Of a stretch of DNA of 64,000 bases, positions 32,636 to 46,100 are shown in pieces. The notes under the pieces were generated by a model that was given only the letters and a program-made list of their open reading frames with translations, ran no database searches and was not told where the DNA came from. The stretch is from Ciona intestinalis (Eukaryota > Chordata > Ascidiacea > Phlebobranchia > Cionidae): assembly GCF_000224145.3 (NCBI RefSeq), contig NC_020167.2:4285713-4349712 (forward strand). The letters run 5' to 3'. Position 1 is the stretch's first letter, and each line of letters opens with the position of its first letter. A program made the translations under genes and the position numbers.

Positions 32636-33004
32636 CAGATACACGAGGTGACGAGGGTCGAGGCAATGGTTTAATTTGCCGTTGATTTGTCCCGAATCAA
32701 AATTGCATAAATAAGATAACAATAGGTTGCCATCCCAACCGTATTTAAATACGTAAGATTAGTATAACTGTAAAAGTTTTAATTATCACATGTTTCTTGT
32801 TATGGTCAGGTAGTACTATTTTGTTGTTTTTAAAGTGTGCCATTACATGAATTGTTTATTTTAACATAATACTTGCTTATTCACCATCTTGAAAGAGAAG
32901 GTTCAAAAAACCTTTGTGTCTATGTTGTAAAATATTTCTATAGTTGTTTTAGTTAAATAAATAATAACAATCAACTGCTAGGACCTTTTAGGGTTAATTT
33001 AAAA

Positions 33005-33270
33005 CTTGTCCGGCATCATGGTATATTGGTTAAAGCACTTACTTCTAAACTAGAGGGTAGGCCACAGTCTCTATTTTTCATAATGCATTGCAACTACTGT
33101 TTGCGGGCACCTGTATTGATAGGCCAGATGATTAATTTTTTTTGCTTCAACGTATGGGTCATTGATGGGTTGTCCGAATTGTCAGCCAAACAGCACAATA
33201 ACGTTGAACCAGAAAGCTAAACTTGTGGTAAATAACTCTTAAGTGTTTGGAATATAACACCCATGTTGCA
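33005..33270 (+). mobile_element. SINE-like element
   Basis: Head with ATTGGTTAAAGCACTTACTT, middle TGATGGGTTGTCCGAATTGT shared with the 49325 copy. Confidence 0.6.
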
Positions 33271-34027
33271 ACTTCCTAATTTTCTCGCTATGCAAAATAC
33301 TGTAGTGTAAGTTTTGTATTTAATTTAGGAAGTTAAATTCATTCTGCTCTAGAAATCCTACTTTATTTGATCAACAACATAAGAAACGGCGTGTTTATAA
33401 TGCAAGTGATGGTTCTTCAGCTTGAAACACATTTGCATTGGGTCTGGGTGTATTCGTGAATATTATTGTATTCTAAACATGCTGTTGCTACATAAATTAT
33501 TATTTCAGAGGGTAAATCTATTCTTAGATTCAGGTATAATAAAGGAAGCAGTTAAGTTGTAATAACGTAACTGGTTTGTTGGGCTATTAACTCTTTTAAG
33601 CTCTTATTTAAATTATGTGGCAATCTCCATTGAAAATTACTTGCTCACAGGAACTGACCTTTTGTGATGTATTTCTTTTGTTTTCTTTGTTTATCTGGTG
33701 GGTGACACAATATCAATGGTGTCTAGGTGGGGTGTATTATTTACTCAATGAAAGCGCTTTTTAATATGTTGTTCTCTGTTCTCTAAGTTGGTCAGGCATG
33801 ACCATATACATGCGTTTGGTAAACTGTTCGTTTGTTGTTTGCTTGACTCCTGTTGGAATCACACATGGGGTATATTTTCTTAGGAATTTAATCATCTCTC
33901 AGCTGAGGTGGAGAACATATGTACAGGTGTTGCGCGTTTGACCTAAGCTCTGTTTTTTTAATACAGTATTCGCGATTGTGCTGCGCTATGTGCCATTTGG
34001 AGAATTTGTATTCTGTTTGTACATGTC

Positions 34028-34480
34028 ATGCCTCCAAATAATCATAACCGAAAAAGCTCCACATTTTCTGCTCAGGATTGTAATGATAGCAACCAGCATA
34101 GTAGCAAAGCTAGCAAGATATCAAAAGAAATTTCTGGAATCACCTGTCTGTTTAAGCGTGACCCAAATAAGCTGTGGACCTCAGCTGCCAGAGCAAACGA
34201 GAATCAAGCATTTACTCAGAACTTACATCTGCAAGGAAAGCAAATATCTGGTGTTACAGCAAAGCAAATAAAACTTCAAGCTCCCAAAAAACCCAAAAGT
34301 TTTTTACGGCGTTCAAGTGAGCCCAACAACAAGCAAGTGATTTCTGCACAGAAAAACTTGCTTACCAGAGATTTAAACAGTGTCAAAGTCACCGACCAAA
34401 CCATCACGAGTGTCAGAACACTTTTCGTCCAAAGTCTGCAGATTAATCTCAAATTTGTAACTAGACTAAGGCGAGTCAAT
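34028..34480 (+). CDS. Possible in-frame 151-residue N-terminal extension of the PP2C phosphatase
   Basis: The frame of the phosphatase is open upstream to ATG 34028 with no intervening stop. The extension is basic and Ser/Gln/Lys-rich (SSKASKISKEISG, KKPKSFLRRSSEPNNKQ). It could be 5' UTR that is open by chance or a longer isoform. If translated, the internal Gly could not be myristoylated. No domain recognised. Confidence 0.35.
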
Positions 34481-37400
34481 ATGGGACAAACATTGTCAGA
34501 GCCGGTGACGAAGAAAGAAACTTCAAGTGATGAAAATCATACACTAAAAGTTGGAGCTTCTTGTATGCAGGGATGGAGAATCAGTATCCTTTTATCATCA
34601 CAATAGCATAGCCATATAATGCTAAGTTTTTAAATAAATATGAGTAGCATTCTATATAATATTCACACATTTTTATTATTTATGTTCCATTTAAATTATA
34701 TGTGTTTTTTTTTATTCTTGGTGCTACATGCTACATAAATTGGTATACCTTATTCAGTATTATATATATATTTATACAGTTTTTTCATAATCTTAAAAGT
34801 TGTTTTATCAAATCTCAAATATTTCATTTCCTTAATTTGCCAATTAAATGAAACCAGACATGGAAGATGAGCATGTACATAAGCTATGTCTTAATGATGA
34901 GAAAGACACTCATTTCTTTGCAGTATTTGATGGCCATGGTGGTCAGGCATCTGCACAGGTGGCGGCCAAACATCTCGACTCGTGTATTGTTAACCACTCT
35001 GCATATAGTGAGTACAGAAGTGAATAGAAGTAGTTCATCACTAATATTATTTATTATATATAATATATATGTATTATATATATATTATTATAAAATAATG
35101 GTACTAATTAATGATCATTGGACAGTGGTTGTAACTTAAGTTTTATAAATTAATGGTTTTTATCGCTGAATTTGACCCACTAAGAGTGAAATAAGCTCTT
35201 CCTTCTTATTTTTGTTTATAAAAGCTTCTTCTTAAAACAGTTCAATTTTCAATTTGATCTTAATATATTAAATCAGAACCCCAGGCATAATTTTATATTT
35301 CCTAAATTAGCCTACTGTTAATATTTACACCCGGTAAGTTCTAAAGTTGTGTAACTATGAACACATGTCTGTATTTCCTCAGGAATACTATTTTAGGCCA
35401 TTGAGTATTAACACACCCAGGCTGTGTGAATGAAACCAAAGGTCACAAGCCTGTGGTTGGTGGATGTGCTATGTCAGCACATTGTGTACATTTAGTGCAT
35501 GATGTGTAGGAATGTAGGATGGTGGAAATGGAAATGCATAAAATCCACATCTAGAACCACCTACATAAAACTTTAAATGCTACCTGTTTCAGTTTGTATA
35601 ATATTTTATACAGTTTTACTGCTGTTATCAGTTTTCTATGGTACTGCATAAGAAAGGATTTAATTTATAGGCCATATATATATATATATATTTAAAATTA
35701 GATTTGCCGAATTAGTCCATATATACAATTTTGTGTGTCACTGTATTTGTTAGAAAGTTATTTTGATAATCTAAAACCCTGGTTTGTTATGTATTTATGA
35801 GTGTCTTCCCGATTTGAGCAATTTAGCAGGGTCATGAAATATTAAAATTTCTTCACTGTGTTGTGCTTGGAATGTTGTCAGATTCATTTAAATTGCTTTT
35901 AACAAATTACTTCTTTCTTTTCGCATTAATTCATTTTCAACAAAACAAAGTAGGTTATTCTACATTTACCTTAACATTTGTATTTGTCAAATGTTACATT
36001 CTTGTATAATTGACTGCACAATGCTATTGAAATGAATGACTGTAGAATGTGATTGATATATTATAACAGTTTGATAAAACTGTTATTTTAATAGGTGCCT
36101 TCTGTTTTCTTTTTCTTAGGGCGCGGAGATATACAGACTGCTTGTAAAGCAGGCTACCTTGTATTAGATGATCTCATATTGAAGGAATCAGTTGGAAAGG
36201 AAGATGCTTCAGGCTGCACATCAGTTTCGGTGCTATTCAAAGGAAATAAAATGTATTGTGTAAGTTACAGGTGCTATGTTTGCTGTTAGGTGTTAAAGTC
36301 TTTACAATGTGGCATTGTAAAAAGAGGGTATGTGTGTATACCTATGGACGTGACTAATCACTTTTTGAACAGAAAAGGTTTACTGCATGCTGGTGGTGGT
36401 GGGGGTGGGCTGGTTTCAAAATTATCTCATAACATCATAAATCTGTTTATTTTCATTTTACAATGTAGAAAAATTTAAAATTAATATTTCCCCTGTTTGT
36501 TGTTGGGATTGTGTGAGTGTGACCTTCATAGATTTTAATTTATTTCCCTACAAATAAAATCCCACCAAGCTATTGTAACTTTTGACACAGTTTGTAATGG
36601 CAACACTTTCCCAATAGTAATCCTGTATTGGTTACTGGAGCCGTGAGAAGTTCCCTTTCCAATGCAGAGCTAATGAAGCATTCCTTGTGTGATGCTCCTT
36701 TGTTAGGGCCACATGCCTGAGCTCTCACATATCATTATGTTTGGTGTATGTGCCCCACCCCTAACCTGTGTTATAAATACCATATATGTATCAGAATCTC
36801 AGGATGCTACCACAAAATAGCATTTTATCTGTTACACCTAAAGCAAAATGAACTTTTTAAGTGTTTCAGTCAAATTTAGGATAGCTTTTTTTTTAATTTT
36901 AAATTTGTGGGTGTACTTTCAAGTCATGAAGTCAGCAAAAACACATAATAGCTTCGTGCCACCACTGAGCGTATCACGTTCGCTGCGCACAATGACTTTT
37001 GTTACTGATCAACTGATGCCTCTGTTCGAACACTAACTGTCTGGTCCTTTTGTGTGGCGTACGACCTAAACAAGAAAAGCAACAGTATAATTTTCTGTTT
37101 TTTTTTTTAAATACTGCCAAACTTTTAAAGATATCAAAAACATTCTATGTAAACCACAGAACTAATTTGTGTTTTTTCTCCATTTCCATCCCAATTTGTT
37201 CCAAAATCTGGTAAAATATGTGTCAGGTTCATAGTATATTACACACAGTTGTCAAAGTATTTTTTGCTCTATCATTTTAACCTCCACCAATAAAAATAGC
37301 AGGAAGGTACGTTTAAAATCAATGAGCATTTTATAAATGAGTTAAAACACAAAGGTCATTATAAGATAGAAGCAAACCACATCAAACTTTATGCATTATT

Positions 37401-38830
37401 TATGTAAAGAGTTCTTTGAATTAGTCGTTTGGCTGCAAACTAATACATTCTGACCCACGGTTAGTTCCGCCGCTTGTAATTTTAACACATAAAAAAACAA
37501 AAACAGTTTTGATTGTTGTAATATAGTATAAATCCAACAAAAATAAAAAAAATTATTGGATTTTGAAACAAATTGCTTTGTAAATGGTCTTTTCTGATAA
37601 GTTATTTTACTGATAGGGTTGTTTACGGATAAGACAAAATCAAGTTTGTGTTCAGACATTTCTAAGTAACCCTCAATCCGTATTAACCTTTACTAATTCA
37701 ACAGTGCTATTTTGATACTTTCCCTTCCACAATAAACATATATACATCTCTGTAAGGTGCATATCATACATAACCACTGTTCATCACTTCTACAAAGATA
37801 ATGTTTTAACATCTGATGTTTAATTACAATGACTGCATTTAATGAAACTAATGTATTTATAGGTGACATTGGCACAACTAGGATATCAATTTTAGGATTC
37901 AAGGTTTTGTCAGTCTTATATGCAAATTTATCCAACAGTTTTATACAGCTAGACCTTACTTTACTTTTATCTTTATTAAAAACAAATGGCTTGTATGTCT
38001 GCTAGCGACCACGCTTATTTTTTTCTTAAATGTAAATGTGTTTTTAACTGTGTAGGCATGTTTTAACAACTGTTGTTTTGTCGCTATATCCTGTCTTTTC
38101 ATTTAAAATATTTCTAAATCTACGCTTCCTAAATTAATGAGACAAATAAATTTTTTATTACTTTATACGCTTGCTGTACTTATAAGATAAATTTACCATA
38201 AAAAGCCCAATGAATATACAATCTAATGTATTTTCTTTTCTACTCAGGCAAACGCAGGAGACTCGAGAGCTGTAGCAAGCTTAAGAGGACACGCTCAACT
38301 TCTTTCGTTCGATCATAAACCGAACCATGAGAGGGAGCTAAAGAGAATCAACGCCGCCGGAGGTTTTGTCGAGTTTAACCGCGTGAATGGGAACCTTGCG
38401 CTTTCAAGGGCACTCGGTGATTTCGTCTTTAAAAGAAATGAACACCGCTCTGCTGAGGAACAGATTGTCACTGGTTAGTGAGGTGTTTATTACTTTCTTT
38501 GTGCATCTTATATCACACAACTTGTCACCATGTGACATAAAATAGTTTGTATTATGGTGGTGTTTAGATTTAAACTGGTGTCAGATGTCTGACTTATTAA
38601 AATGAAGGATCTATACTGATTTAGTTTGGCCATTCTCTCCAGGTATGATTAATATAACTGAAAGTCTGCAATAAGATATATAAATACAAGTTACATTCAT
38701 GTAATTCAAATTGGTCCTTTTTTTCCAATTGGTAAAAAAATGACCAACTATTAAAAAGTAGGATATAAGCTGTTTCAGTCATGCCAATCCTGTCTAGGTA
38801 CTATTAATGTAACCATAAATCTGCAATAAG

Positions 38831-38881
<51 letters not shown>

Positions 38882-40683
38882 GAAATACATCTATTGTTGT
38901 ATTTTTGTGAAAAATTGAACACCCAAGTTTTTCATGCAGCTGATCCTGACGTGATCGTGAAAGAAATCACAAAAGATCATGAGTTTGTGGTGCTTGCTTG
39001 TGATGGTATATGGGATGTGCTTAGCAACCAGGATGTGGTGGAATTTGTTCGTGAGAAACTTGCCCAGCGGATGGATCCTGAAGTGGTGAGCATTGGTGCA
39101 ATCTGTTTACATAATAATATTAACGTAGCAATGATTTTTGAAATATTCTAAATAAAATAGAGTGTATAGCGACAAAACAACAGTTGTTAAAGCCTGCTTA
39201 CAGGTAAAACAGATTTACATTTAATTGGAAGAAAATAAGCGTGGTCAGTAGTCACTACACCCAGGGACAAATGAGCCATTTATATTTAATTATTATTAAG
39301 TTAGTCTTTAAAAACAAAAGTGTGCGTAGAATTGTAGATAAAAGCTTGGGCAAAATCATCATATATCTTTTGCAGGTTTATATAGTAATATGACAGTCTA
39401 CTCTACAGTCTCCTACTAAATTTATTGCAAGAAAGTTGCTTTAATTAAAGTTGTATGGATTTTAAACCAGAATGGGTGCTAATATGTGTATGTTGTCACT
39501 ACTATGTCACTATACTCGTATATTGCCCTGTTTCAAGTTCAAGATGGTCCAAGGTCCATACGCTTCAAAATGATGCATTAAATAATAAATATGCATAGCT
39601 GGCTACTATTTCTCTACCATACAGTTTCTCTTTGTTGGTACAGGATGGCCCAGTTAAAGTTGTATAATAAAAAATTAAAGTAGTTAGACACAACTCACTA
39701 TGTTAGCATTAATAAATGAAGTTGTAATGACGCACGAGTTACGTAATACATTTTAGGAAATTAACTGTCGATAGCATAACTGTTCAACTTTTTCTGAAAA
39801 TAAGCTTCACATTATATAATCCAATGCAACTCTATATAAATACAATGCATAGAACAACTTGATACAATTTGCTTGTTTTGCAATAACTTAACTGTCACGA
39901 ACGGTTTTCCCCGCTATCAAATGTCTTAGGTCAGGTTTCGTAAAAGTTCCGTTTTGAATTCGCACAGACGTTTGAAACAGTCTGGTAAAATTTCAAAATA
40001 TTAAAACGTTGAATAAAAAGAAATAATAATCATGATAAATCAAGTCGCAAGTCGGTACGGAAATTTTACAACACTATTTAATACGCAAAGTTTATTTTAT
40101 AACTGTTACGTACTCGTTCGTGTCATTAATTTTTTTTCTAATGACGTTTTAAATATGAGTGGGCTTTGGAATTTAAATGAATAAATGCAACTTATTTGTC
40201 CTCGCGTTTGTGTTTTGAAGAATATTAACCTTTTGTCACGATTTTTGCTTTCTGTTACGTTTCGTTGTCACCACAGATCTGGTTACGTTGGTTGTGCACA
40301 CGAGTTTGATCAACCAATGCAGCATGAAACTTCCATGTTCTCAGTTACTTTAGTTTTGACAATGGTGGCCTAACGGTTAAAGCGAGTATGGGAACGTATT
40401 ATAACGTCTCTTCAATGCTCACCAACAAAACATGTATTGTATTTAACTTAATTGCTTATCACAGATATGCGAAGAGCTAATGAACCGATGTCTCGCCACG
40501 GAATGCGCGGTCGGTGGCGTTGGATGCGACAATATGACGGTGCTTATCGTCGCCTTTAAACAAAACGGGTCGTTTGAGGAACTGTGCCGCAAGTGCGCTG
40601 TCCCAAAGAGAGACCCAATTCCACCGACATGTCTTCTCGCCTCGTATCCTGACTGTGTTAAAGGCGGCATCAGCTGCCTTTAA
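34481..40683 (+). CDS. PP2C-family Ser/Thr protein phosphatase (ppm-2-like)
   Basis: Metal-dependent phosphatase. Exons 34481-34583, 34858-35007, 36120-36259, 38248-38473, 38940-39085, 40465-40683 (TAA), all in phase, 327 residues. The metal-binding signatures are intact: [47 protein letters not shown] and GCDNMTV. The N-terminus [13 protein letters not shown] is strikingly like a C. elegans PP2C (T23F11.1) as I remember it, and Gly2 with Ser6 fits N-myristoylation. The C-terminus has several cysteines ([11 protein letters not shown]). I chose this ATG because of that conserved start, though the frame is open back to an ATG at 34028. I cannot assign a vertebrate PPM1 name. Confidence 0.9.
36260..38247 (+). 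other. PP2C intron 3 (2 kb)
   Basis: AT-rich intron. Its 3' part holds one arm of an inverted repeat (about 37995-38085). No ORF of substance. Confidence 0.5.
37995..38085 (+). repeat. Arm A of an inverted repeat in PP2C introns
   Basis: About 90 bases from GCGACCACGCTTATTTTTTTC to GTTGTTTTGTCGC region are matched in reverse complement at 39165-39250. The best stretch is AACAACTGTTGTTTTGTCGC. Possibly two copies of one small transposon. Confidence 0.75.
38835..38880. repeat. (TA)n microsatellite
   Basis: About 46 bases of near-pure TA repeat in the intron before PP2C exon 5. Confidence 0.97.
39165..39250 (-). repeat. Arm B of the inverted repeat in PP2C introns
   Basis: Reverse-complement counterpart of 37995-38085: GCGACAAAACAACAGTTGTT at one end and ATAAGCGTGGTC at the other, with a diverged centre. 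Confidence 0.75.
40363..40440 (+). mobile_element. Possible SINE head fragment
   Basis: GGTGGCCTAACGGTTAAAGC looks like a tRNA A-box head without the rest of the element; just before PP2C exon 6. Confidence 0.3.
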
Positions 40684-41392
40684 TTTCACTCCACGCTTGC
40701 CAGCTACACAACACCGGACTTTCTTTTAATCCATTGTGGCCGATGCGCAAAACAACCTCATGCCGACTTCACATAACCTCACAACGATGAGATAATCTAC
40801 CAGCAAGCCTCAGCATTCTAGCTTACCCAGCAGGCAAATAACGTCACATGAAACGCTCCTACAAGGTTTCCAAAACAAGTTCAATCCGTATCAGTTCTAT
40901 ATTCCTCTTCATTTTGTTGTTGTAAGTTCTGTGCTGTAAGCCATTCAGATTAGCCCCCTATATTGTTCACCAGCTTTCCGAGCACCGAATAATACACAGC
41001 AAGCGGCATGCTGAACATAGGTGCATGTTAACTTTCGAAACCAGTTGCCTTATTCAGCCACTTGGTCCAAACGTTGCCTCTAAGTTCGTCATTGCACTTG
41101 CCATCAGTTCCTCGCAAAATTTTCATTTAGGCGAGGTTTCGACCGAGCACTGTGACCTTTAAGTTTCACCGGCTGTTTTCCCAACCACCCATGCTATACC
41201 GTTGGTGCTCTATCCAGGCTGGTTTCTACTGTAGCTCTCGGTACTTAACGTCTTCAACCCTACCCGGTTGACCACTGTGATGCGAGTGGCGCATATAGCC
41301 TAACCAGGCCCACTGGATAAGAATTCTTAAACAATGCCCCTCGTTGCTCGCTGCTCTTGTGTTTTGAACAACGTGTACCCGCATCTAATATC

Positions 41393-41398
41393 AATAAA
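41393..41398 (+). terminator. Polyadenylation signal of the PP2C gene
   Basis: AATAAA about 710 bases after the PP2C stop; the intervening 40684-41392 is read as 3' UTR and holds nothing else I recognise. Confidence 0.5.
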
Positions 41399-41628
41399 TG
41401 AAGTGTAAGTTCCTTAGCGTTTCTGATCTTTTTTCAAAGGTAAGGTTGTAATGTATAGTCGTGTGTTAAAACGCAGAAATCTTGGCAGAAAACGGTGTTT
41501 TATTGTACAGTTCTTTCTGAAGGTCGCGGAATTTTGCGGAATTGCCATGGTGATTGATTTTTTAAATACGATGACAGTTACATTTTTATTGTTCAATTTT
41601 ATTGATAAAGGTTTAATTGTAAAACTTA

Positions 41629-41701
41629 CACCTCGGGTGGGACTCGAACCCACAATCCTTGGCTTAGGAGGCCAATGCCTTATCCATTAGGCCACCGAGG
41701 C
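41629..41701 (-). tRNA. tRNA-Arg (anticodon CCU)
   Basis: 73-nt cloverleaf. Acceptor GCCTCGG pairs CCGAGGT (first pair G-U), D arm with A box TGGCCTAATGG, anticodon stem TTGGC/GCCAA with loop CTCCTAA (anticodon CCU, reading AGG), T arm GTGGG TTCGAGT CCCAC as the B box. No intron; CCA is not encoded, as usual in eukaryotes. Confidence 0.96.
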
Positions 41702-43186
41702 GGTTATAAAATGGTCCGGCATTCTTAGAAACTTTATCATCATGCGGTCGTACAGTTTATTTTAGTTTTTTTTGTTAAGGACAAAGATATTTAAAGAATT
41801 TAAATTAACACAAGAACTGCGGAACTTAAACCAGTCGCAAAGCGGATCCACGTTGATCGATTCACCATTTTTATTTATACTTTTCAATTTGTGCGCAAAT
41901 TACGAATTCGATCTGGCAAGTTACTGTTTCGGTCTCGAACCAGTCAATCAGCCTTACAACCAGGATTAGAATAGATTTCTTACAGCTAGCCGTGAAGATC
42001 GCTCTCTCACTATTAGTACAGTCCGTTTCCAATAAGCCATTATTGCGAACCGCTCTGTATAAAATTATGGATTGCTTTCAAATTAGACGTACGTTAAAAC
42101 TCCCAAGCCTAAAAATTACAATTAACCTGGATCGATAATCGTTCCCGCGGCGCTTTCCCCGACGCCGATGCGCTTAGGAAAGACACCCTTCTTCCAATTA
42201 ATAACAAACCAGACGGATTTCAAACGCCATTTAGCATCAGCACGCACAGTGGTTGCTTGGCTAGCAGGCTCCTCTCTGATAATTTCCTTCTATGATTTCC
42301 GCTCTCGGTCTATTCAGCAGAGCAGCCTGTCCCCGTAGCAGGTCATTGTGACAAGCCGTATATCAAGTAGAATACGTAAGGTAGTTTTACACACGGTGTC
42401 AGTTTAAATTCAAATCAACGGAAAGGCGTGATTGATGGAAATACTTTGTTGTGATTTCAACAAACTGCTGGTGTATCACTAGATAGGATAATAGGTGGAA
42501 AGTAACAGCTGGTAAGAATCGTGGTTGAAACAGTTAGTTTCGTTACCTTACAAACATATTCAGTCATAGCAGGAATGTTGGTGTAAACAATTAAAGACAG
42601 GTTCATGAACATGCAGTTAAATACTTATGTTTCTGTAATATAGACATTTATAGTTTTGTGGGGTAAGACAGGATACTGTGAGTACTCAAATACCATGTTT
42701 TAAACAATCAACAACGCTCTTTTAAGAGCCACGAGGCTTCGGGTATATAGTTCTATAACCACTCTTTATAATACTAGATGTGATAAGAAAAATGATTGAA
42801 AAGGTGTCCCATCTTACCCCACCCAACTACAACAAATTTCTGTAAAATAAAATTCTTGATAGACAGGTTGGTTACCCAAGTATAGATACGCACATTTTTA
42901 AAAGGCATCCTCGTATATATTGCCAGTAGCAGTACGTGTTTGATATTCCTTGGAGATTTCGACGTGTATGTCATAGCTGACAGATCTGGAAATACCATGT
43001 TGGTTTGCGACATTGATAAATTTGCGCATTTCAGGCTTAGGGCATTAGAGCGCATTACGTTGGTTAGGAAACACGACACTTCGATTAATAATTAGCGCGG
43101 CGCATATTTCACGACGCGTTCTGCTATCGATTTTAAGCTGTCACTGAAAATTGTTCGGAATACAGGATATACCCTCTGCCACAAAG
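41702..43186. other. Intergenic DNA upstream of the cationic amino acid transporter
   Basis: Holds a MITE copy (42657-42832) and presumably the promoter of the transporter. No ORF with support. Confidence 0.5.
42657..42832 (-). mobile_element. MITE-like element copy 12, diverged
   Basis: Upstream of the transporter. TGTGGGGTAAGACAGGATAC at left; GTGTCCCATCTTACCCCACC at right; core partly degraded. Confidence 0.78.
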
Positions 43187-43194
43187 ATGGCGGC
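43184..43194 (+). promoter_or_regulatory. YY1-like element over the transporter start codon
   Basis: AAGATGGCGGC spans the ATG. This matches the downstream YY1 element found at start regions of many animal genes; it also gives a good initiation context. Confidence 0.35.
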
Positions 43195-46100
43195 CGGCGG
43201 ACTTTCGAAATTTGTTTCTAACATCTTGAGGAAGAAGGACCTGACAACAGACATGATGCGAAAGGGTAATTGTGGTGAATAAGAAACGTCAATTTGCTTA
43301 AAATTAATACGCGTTTATTTACAGATCTCACGAAATGCCTCGGTTTCAGCGATATTACGTTTTTATCGATCGGTTCAATGGTTGGGGCGGGATTGTATGT
43401 TTTAACAGGAACAGTGGCTCTCAAGTTTGCCGGCGGTTCGATCGTACTGAGTTATTTGTTCGCAGCCATCGCATCAGCGCTTTCGGCATTTTGCTACGCA
43501 GGTTTTGATTCTAAATAATATGATCTACAGTAGCTTGGGACTGGAGTTAAGTGTCAAAGGGTATTTTCATAAATCCACCGTTTTTGCGTTTGCTTTACCT
43601 ATTGCATTAAATATGCATTAAAAGGTTTGGCAATTCCCACGCAGTTATTTTTTTCAGTTAAATTTTCCATTTTCAATTCCAGAATTCGCTGCTCGCATTC
43701 CAGTCACAGGATCAGCATACCAATTTACCTACATTAGCGTCGGCGAGTTTTGGGCTTTCGTAATTGGTTGGAATGTCGCATTAGAACATGCGGTATCGGT
43801 TTCTGCGGTTGCCAAGTCCTGGAGCGGGTATGTGTGGACCTGTTTTAGTCTCACTGACATTAAAAATGACACTTTAGTTTAAATTTTGTATAAATATGTC
43901 TCAATTCTGTTAGAAGCTTAGTTATGTAAGCATACCTTACGAAAATTTGAGTTTTCGTAGGAATAAACTCACAACAGGCTAGCGTTATTCGTAATAGGGT
44001 GGGGGAGGTGGGACACCTTTACCACATAATATCCATATATCCTGATCGTGTTATAAACAATTATAACAACGGTCTATTTGAGTCGTGAGGATATAGTTTA
44101 ATAATTCTTTGAATGTTTTTTGTTTACTGCTAAACGAGACGCGAAAATTAAGTTAAAATATGTCCCATCTTCCACCACCCTACTGTATACTTGTTTTCTT
44201 TCTCTAGGTATTTCGACTCCCTGTTGGGCCATAAGATGCGAGACTATCTTTTAATTCACGCGCCGATGCCAGGCGGTATCGTGGCTAAATATCCTGATTT
44301 CTTTGCTGCTGGCATCGTCCTTATTGTGACTATCATCGTAGCAACTGGCGTCAAATTCACATCAAGGCTCACTTCCACTTTCGCAGCACTAAACCTTGTC
44401 ATAGTGGTGTTTATATTTTGTAAGTATGTGTACTTTTGTATAGGCCTATTTTAGGGACATGCTTGTTTTTGGTAAAAAAACGTAACTGTAATTGTCCCAA
44501 GACAGTGTGCTTCTATCGATTGTCCAAACTGTGCGCCATGAAGAAAAAGTATAAACAACAAAAATAATCACTTAAAAATTGTCATAACATAGTAGTATGT
44601 GGGTCAAAATAATTTGTACAAACGTACATTAGAGCAAATAACTATATGTGTTCTTATCTTTACAATGTATTAGCTAACTTGTGTGTCTTACTGTAACAGG
44701 TACGGGACTTTACTTGTCTAAATGGGCGAACTGGACTACAGTACGCGGTGGCTTTTTCCCACATGGATTTTCTGGTACAATAAGTGGAGCTGCTACGCTC
44801 ATATTTTCGTATACTGGTTATGAGGTTGTGGCATCAGTTACTGAGGAAACGATCAATCCTAACAGGTAATTGCTTCAATTCATAACAGCCGTAGCCTACA
44901 GTATATATATAACGAAGTGTAGACGCTACTTACTATACAGGAAATCTAATGATTAATGCAGACTGTTTTTACAGAAGAACAATAACAAAACATTCTACTG
45001 GTAAATATATAAAGAGTATGTCTGTATAAAGACGCCATTCTATATTATATATGGTATTCTTGACTGCGGTGTATCTAACAGTATTGCTGTATTTTTTTGA
45101 TCGTAAACAATAACAACGCTTTAATATTATGTTCGCGGGGTGCGGTTATACAGTAGGGTGGGGGAAGATGGGACACCTATTCATTCTATTTTCGCTGTTA
45201 ATTCTTTAAAACATGGTCAGGGCATTTGGATATTATGTGCTACAGGTTTCCCATCTTCCCCCACCCTACTATATATTTCTGTAAATACTTCTTGTGTACT
45301 ACCAAATGGGACGAGAATAGAGAATGAAAACATGTCCCAGCCCACTTTACTATATAAAATTCAGATTTATTTTATTAATACATTTTAAACAGAGACGTAC
45401 CATTGGCACTCCTCATTTCCATTTCGGTAGCAGCGGTTGCATATATTAGCGCTTCAGCATCTCTAACATTGATGGTTCCATGGTATGACATCTCCATAAC
45501 CGCACCATTTCCCACTGCGTACGCTCAGCGAGGATGGGTATGGGCGAAGTACGTCGTCTCTCTCGGCGCACTGGCAGCCATGTCGACTACCGTCATTGCT
45601 GCCATGATAGTGGTTCCGCGGTATTTCTACGCCATGTCCAATGATGGATTAATTATGCCTTGGTTCAAGAGAGTCAACGAAAAAACAGGAGTAAGTGTCT
45701 GCTTGGAATGTATGAAAAGTAAAAGCATTCGCGACAGTTGTATAATATTTTTGGATGGGCACCTTGAACACATAATATCCAATATTTTATAATTCTGTTT
45801 TTAACAATTGACTACTTTATTTTAGAGCTATTGTTACATAATTCTTGAATACTATTCGTTTTCTACCAAATGTGACAAGAAAAGATCTAGAATTACAACA
45901 TGTACCATCTTACCCCAACCCAGTATATATATGGTACAAATACACTACTCTAAATATAAATAACGTGTAGCAATCAAGCATGTATTATTGTTTAAAATTG
46001 TTCTTGATACAGACGCCTGTCATATCTACCGTCGTCACTGGAATATTCTGTATGATCATGACGTTGGTGTTCAGTCTTCACTCTCTGGTTGAATTTATTT

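Larger units (their letters stand above)
31650..34027. other. Intergenic region between ARAP and the PP2C gene
   Basis: Holds the ARAP 3' UTR (polyA signal 32096), the dyad repeat at 32524-32635 and a SINE-like copy at about 33005-33270. No further gene seen. Confidence 0.55.

Noticed and set aside
41451-41690. ORFs of 79 codons on both strands around 41.5 kb
   Set aside because: They overlap a tRNA gene and have no protein character.
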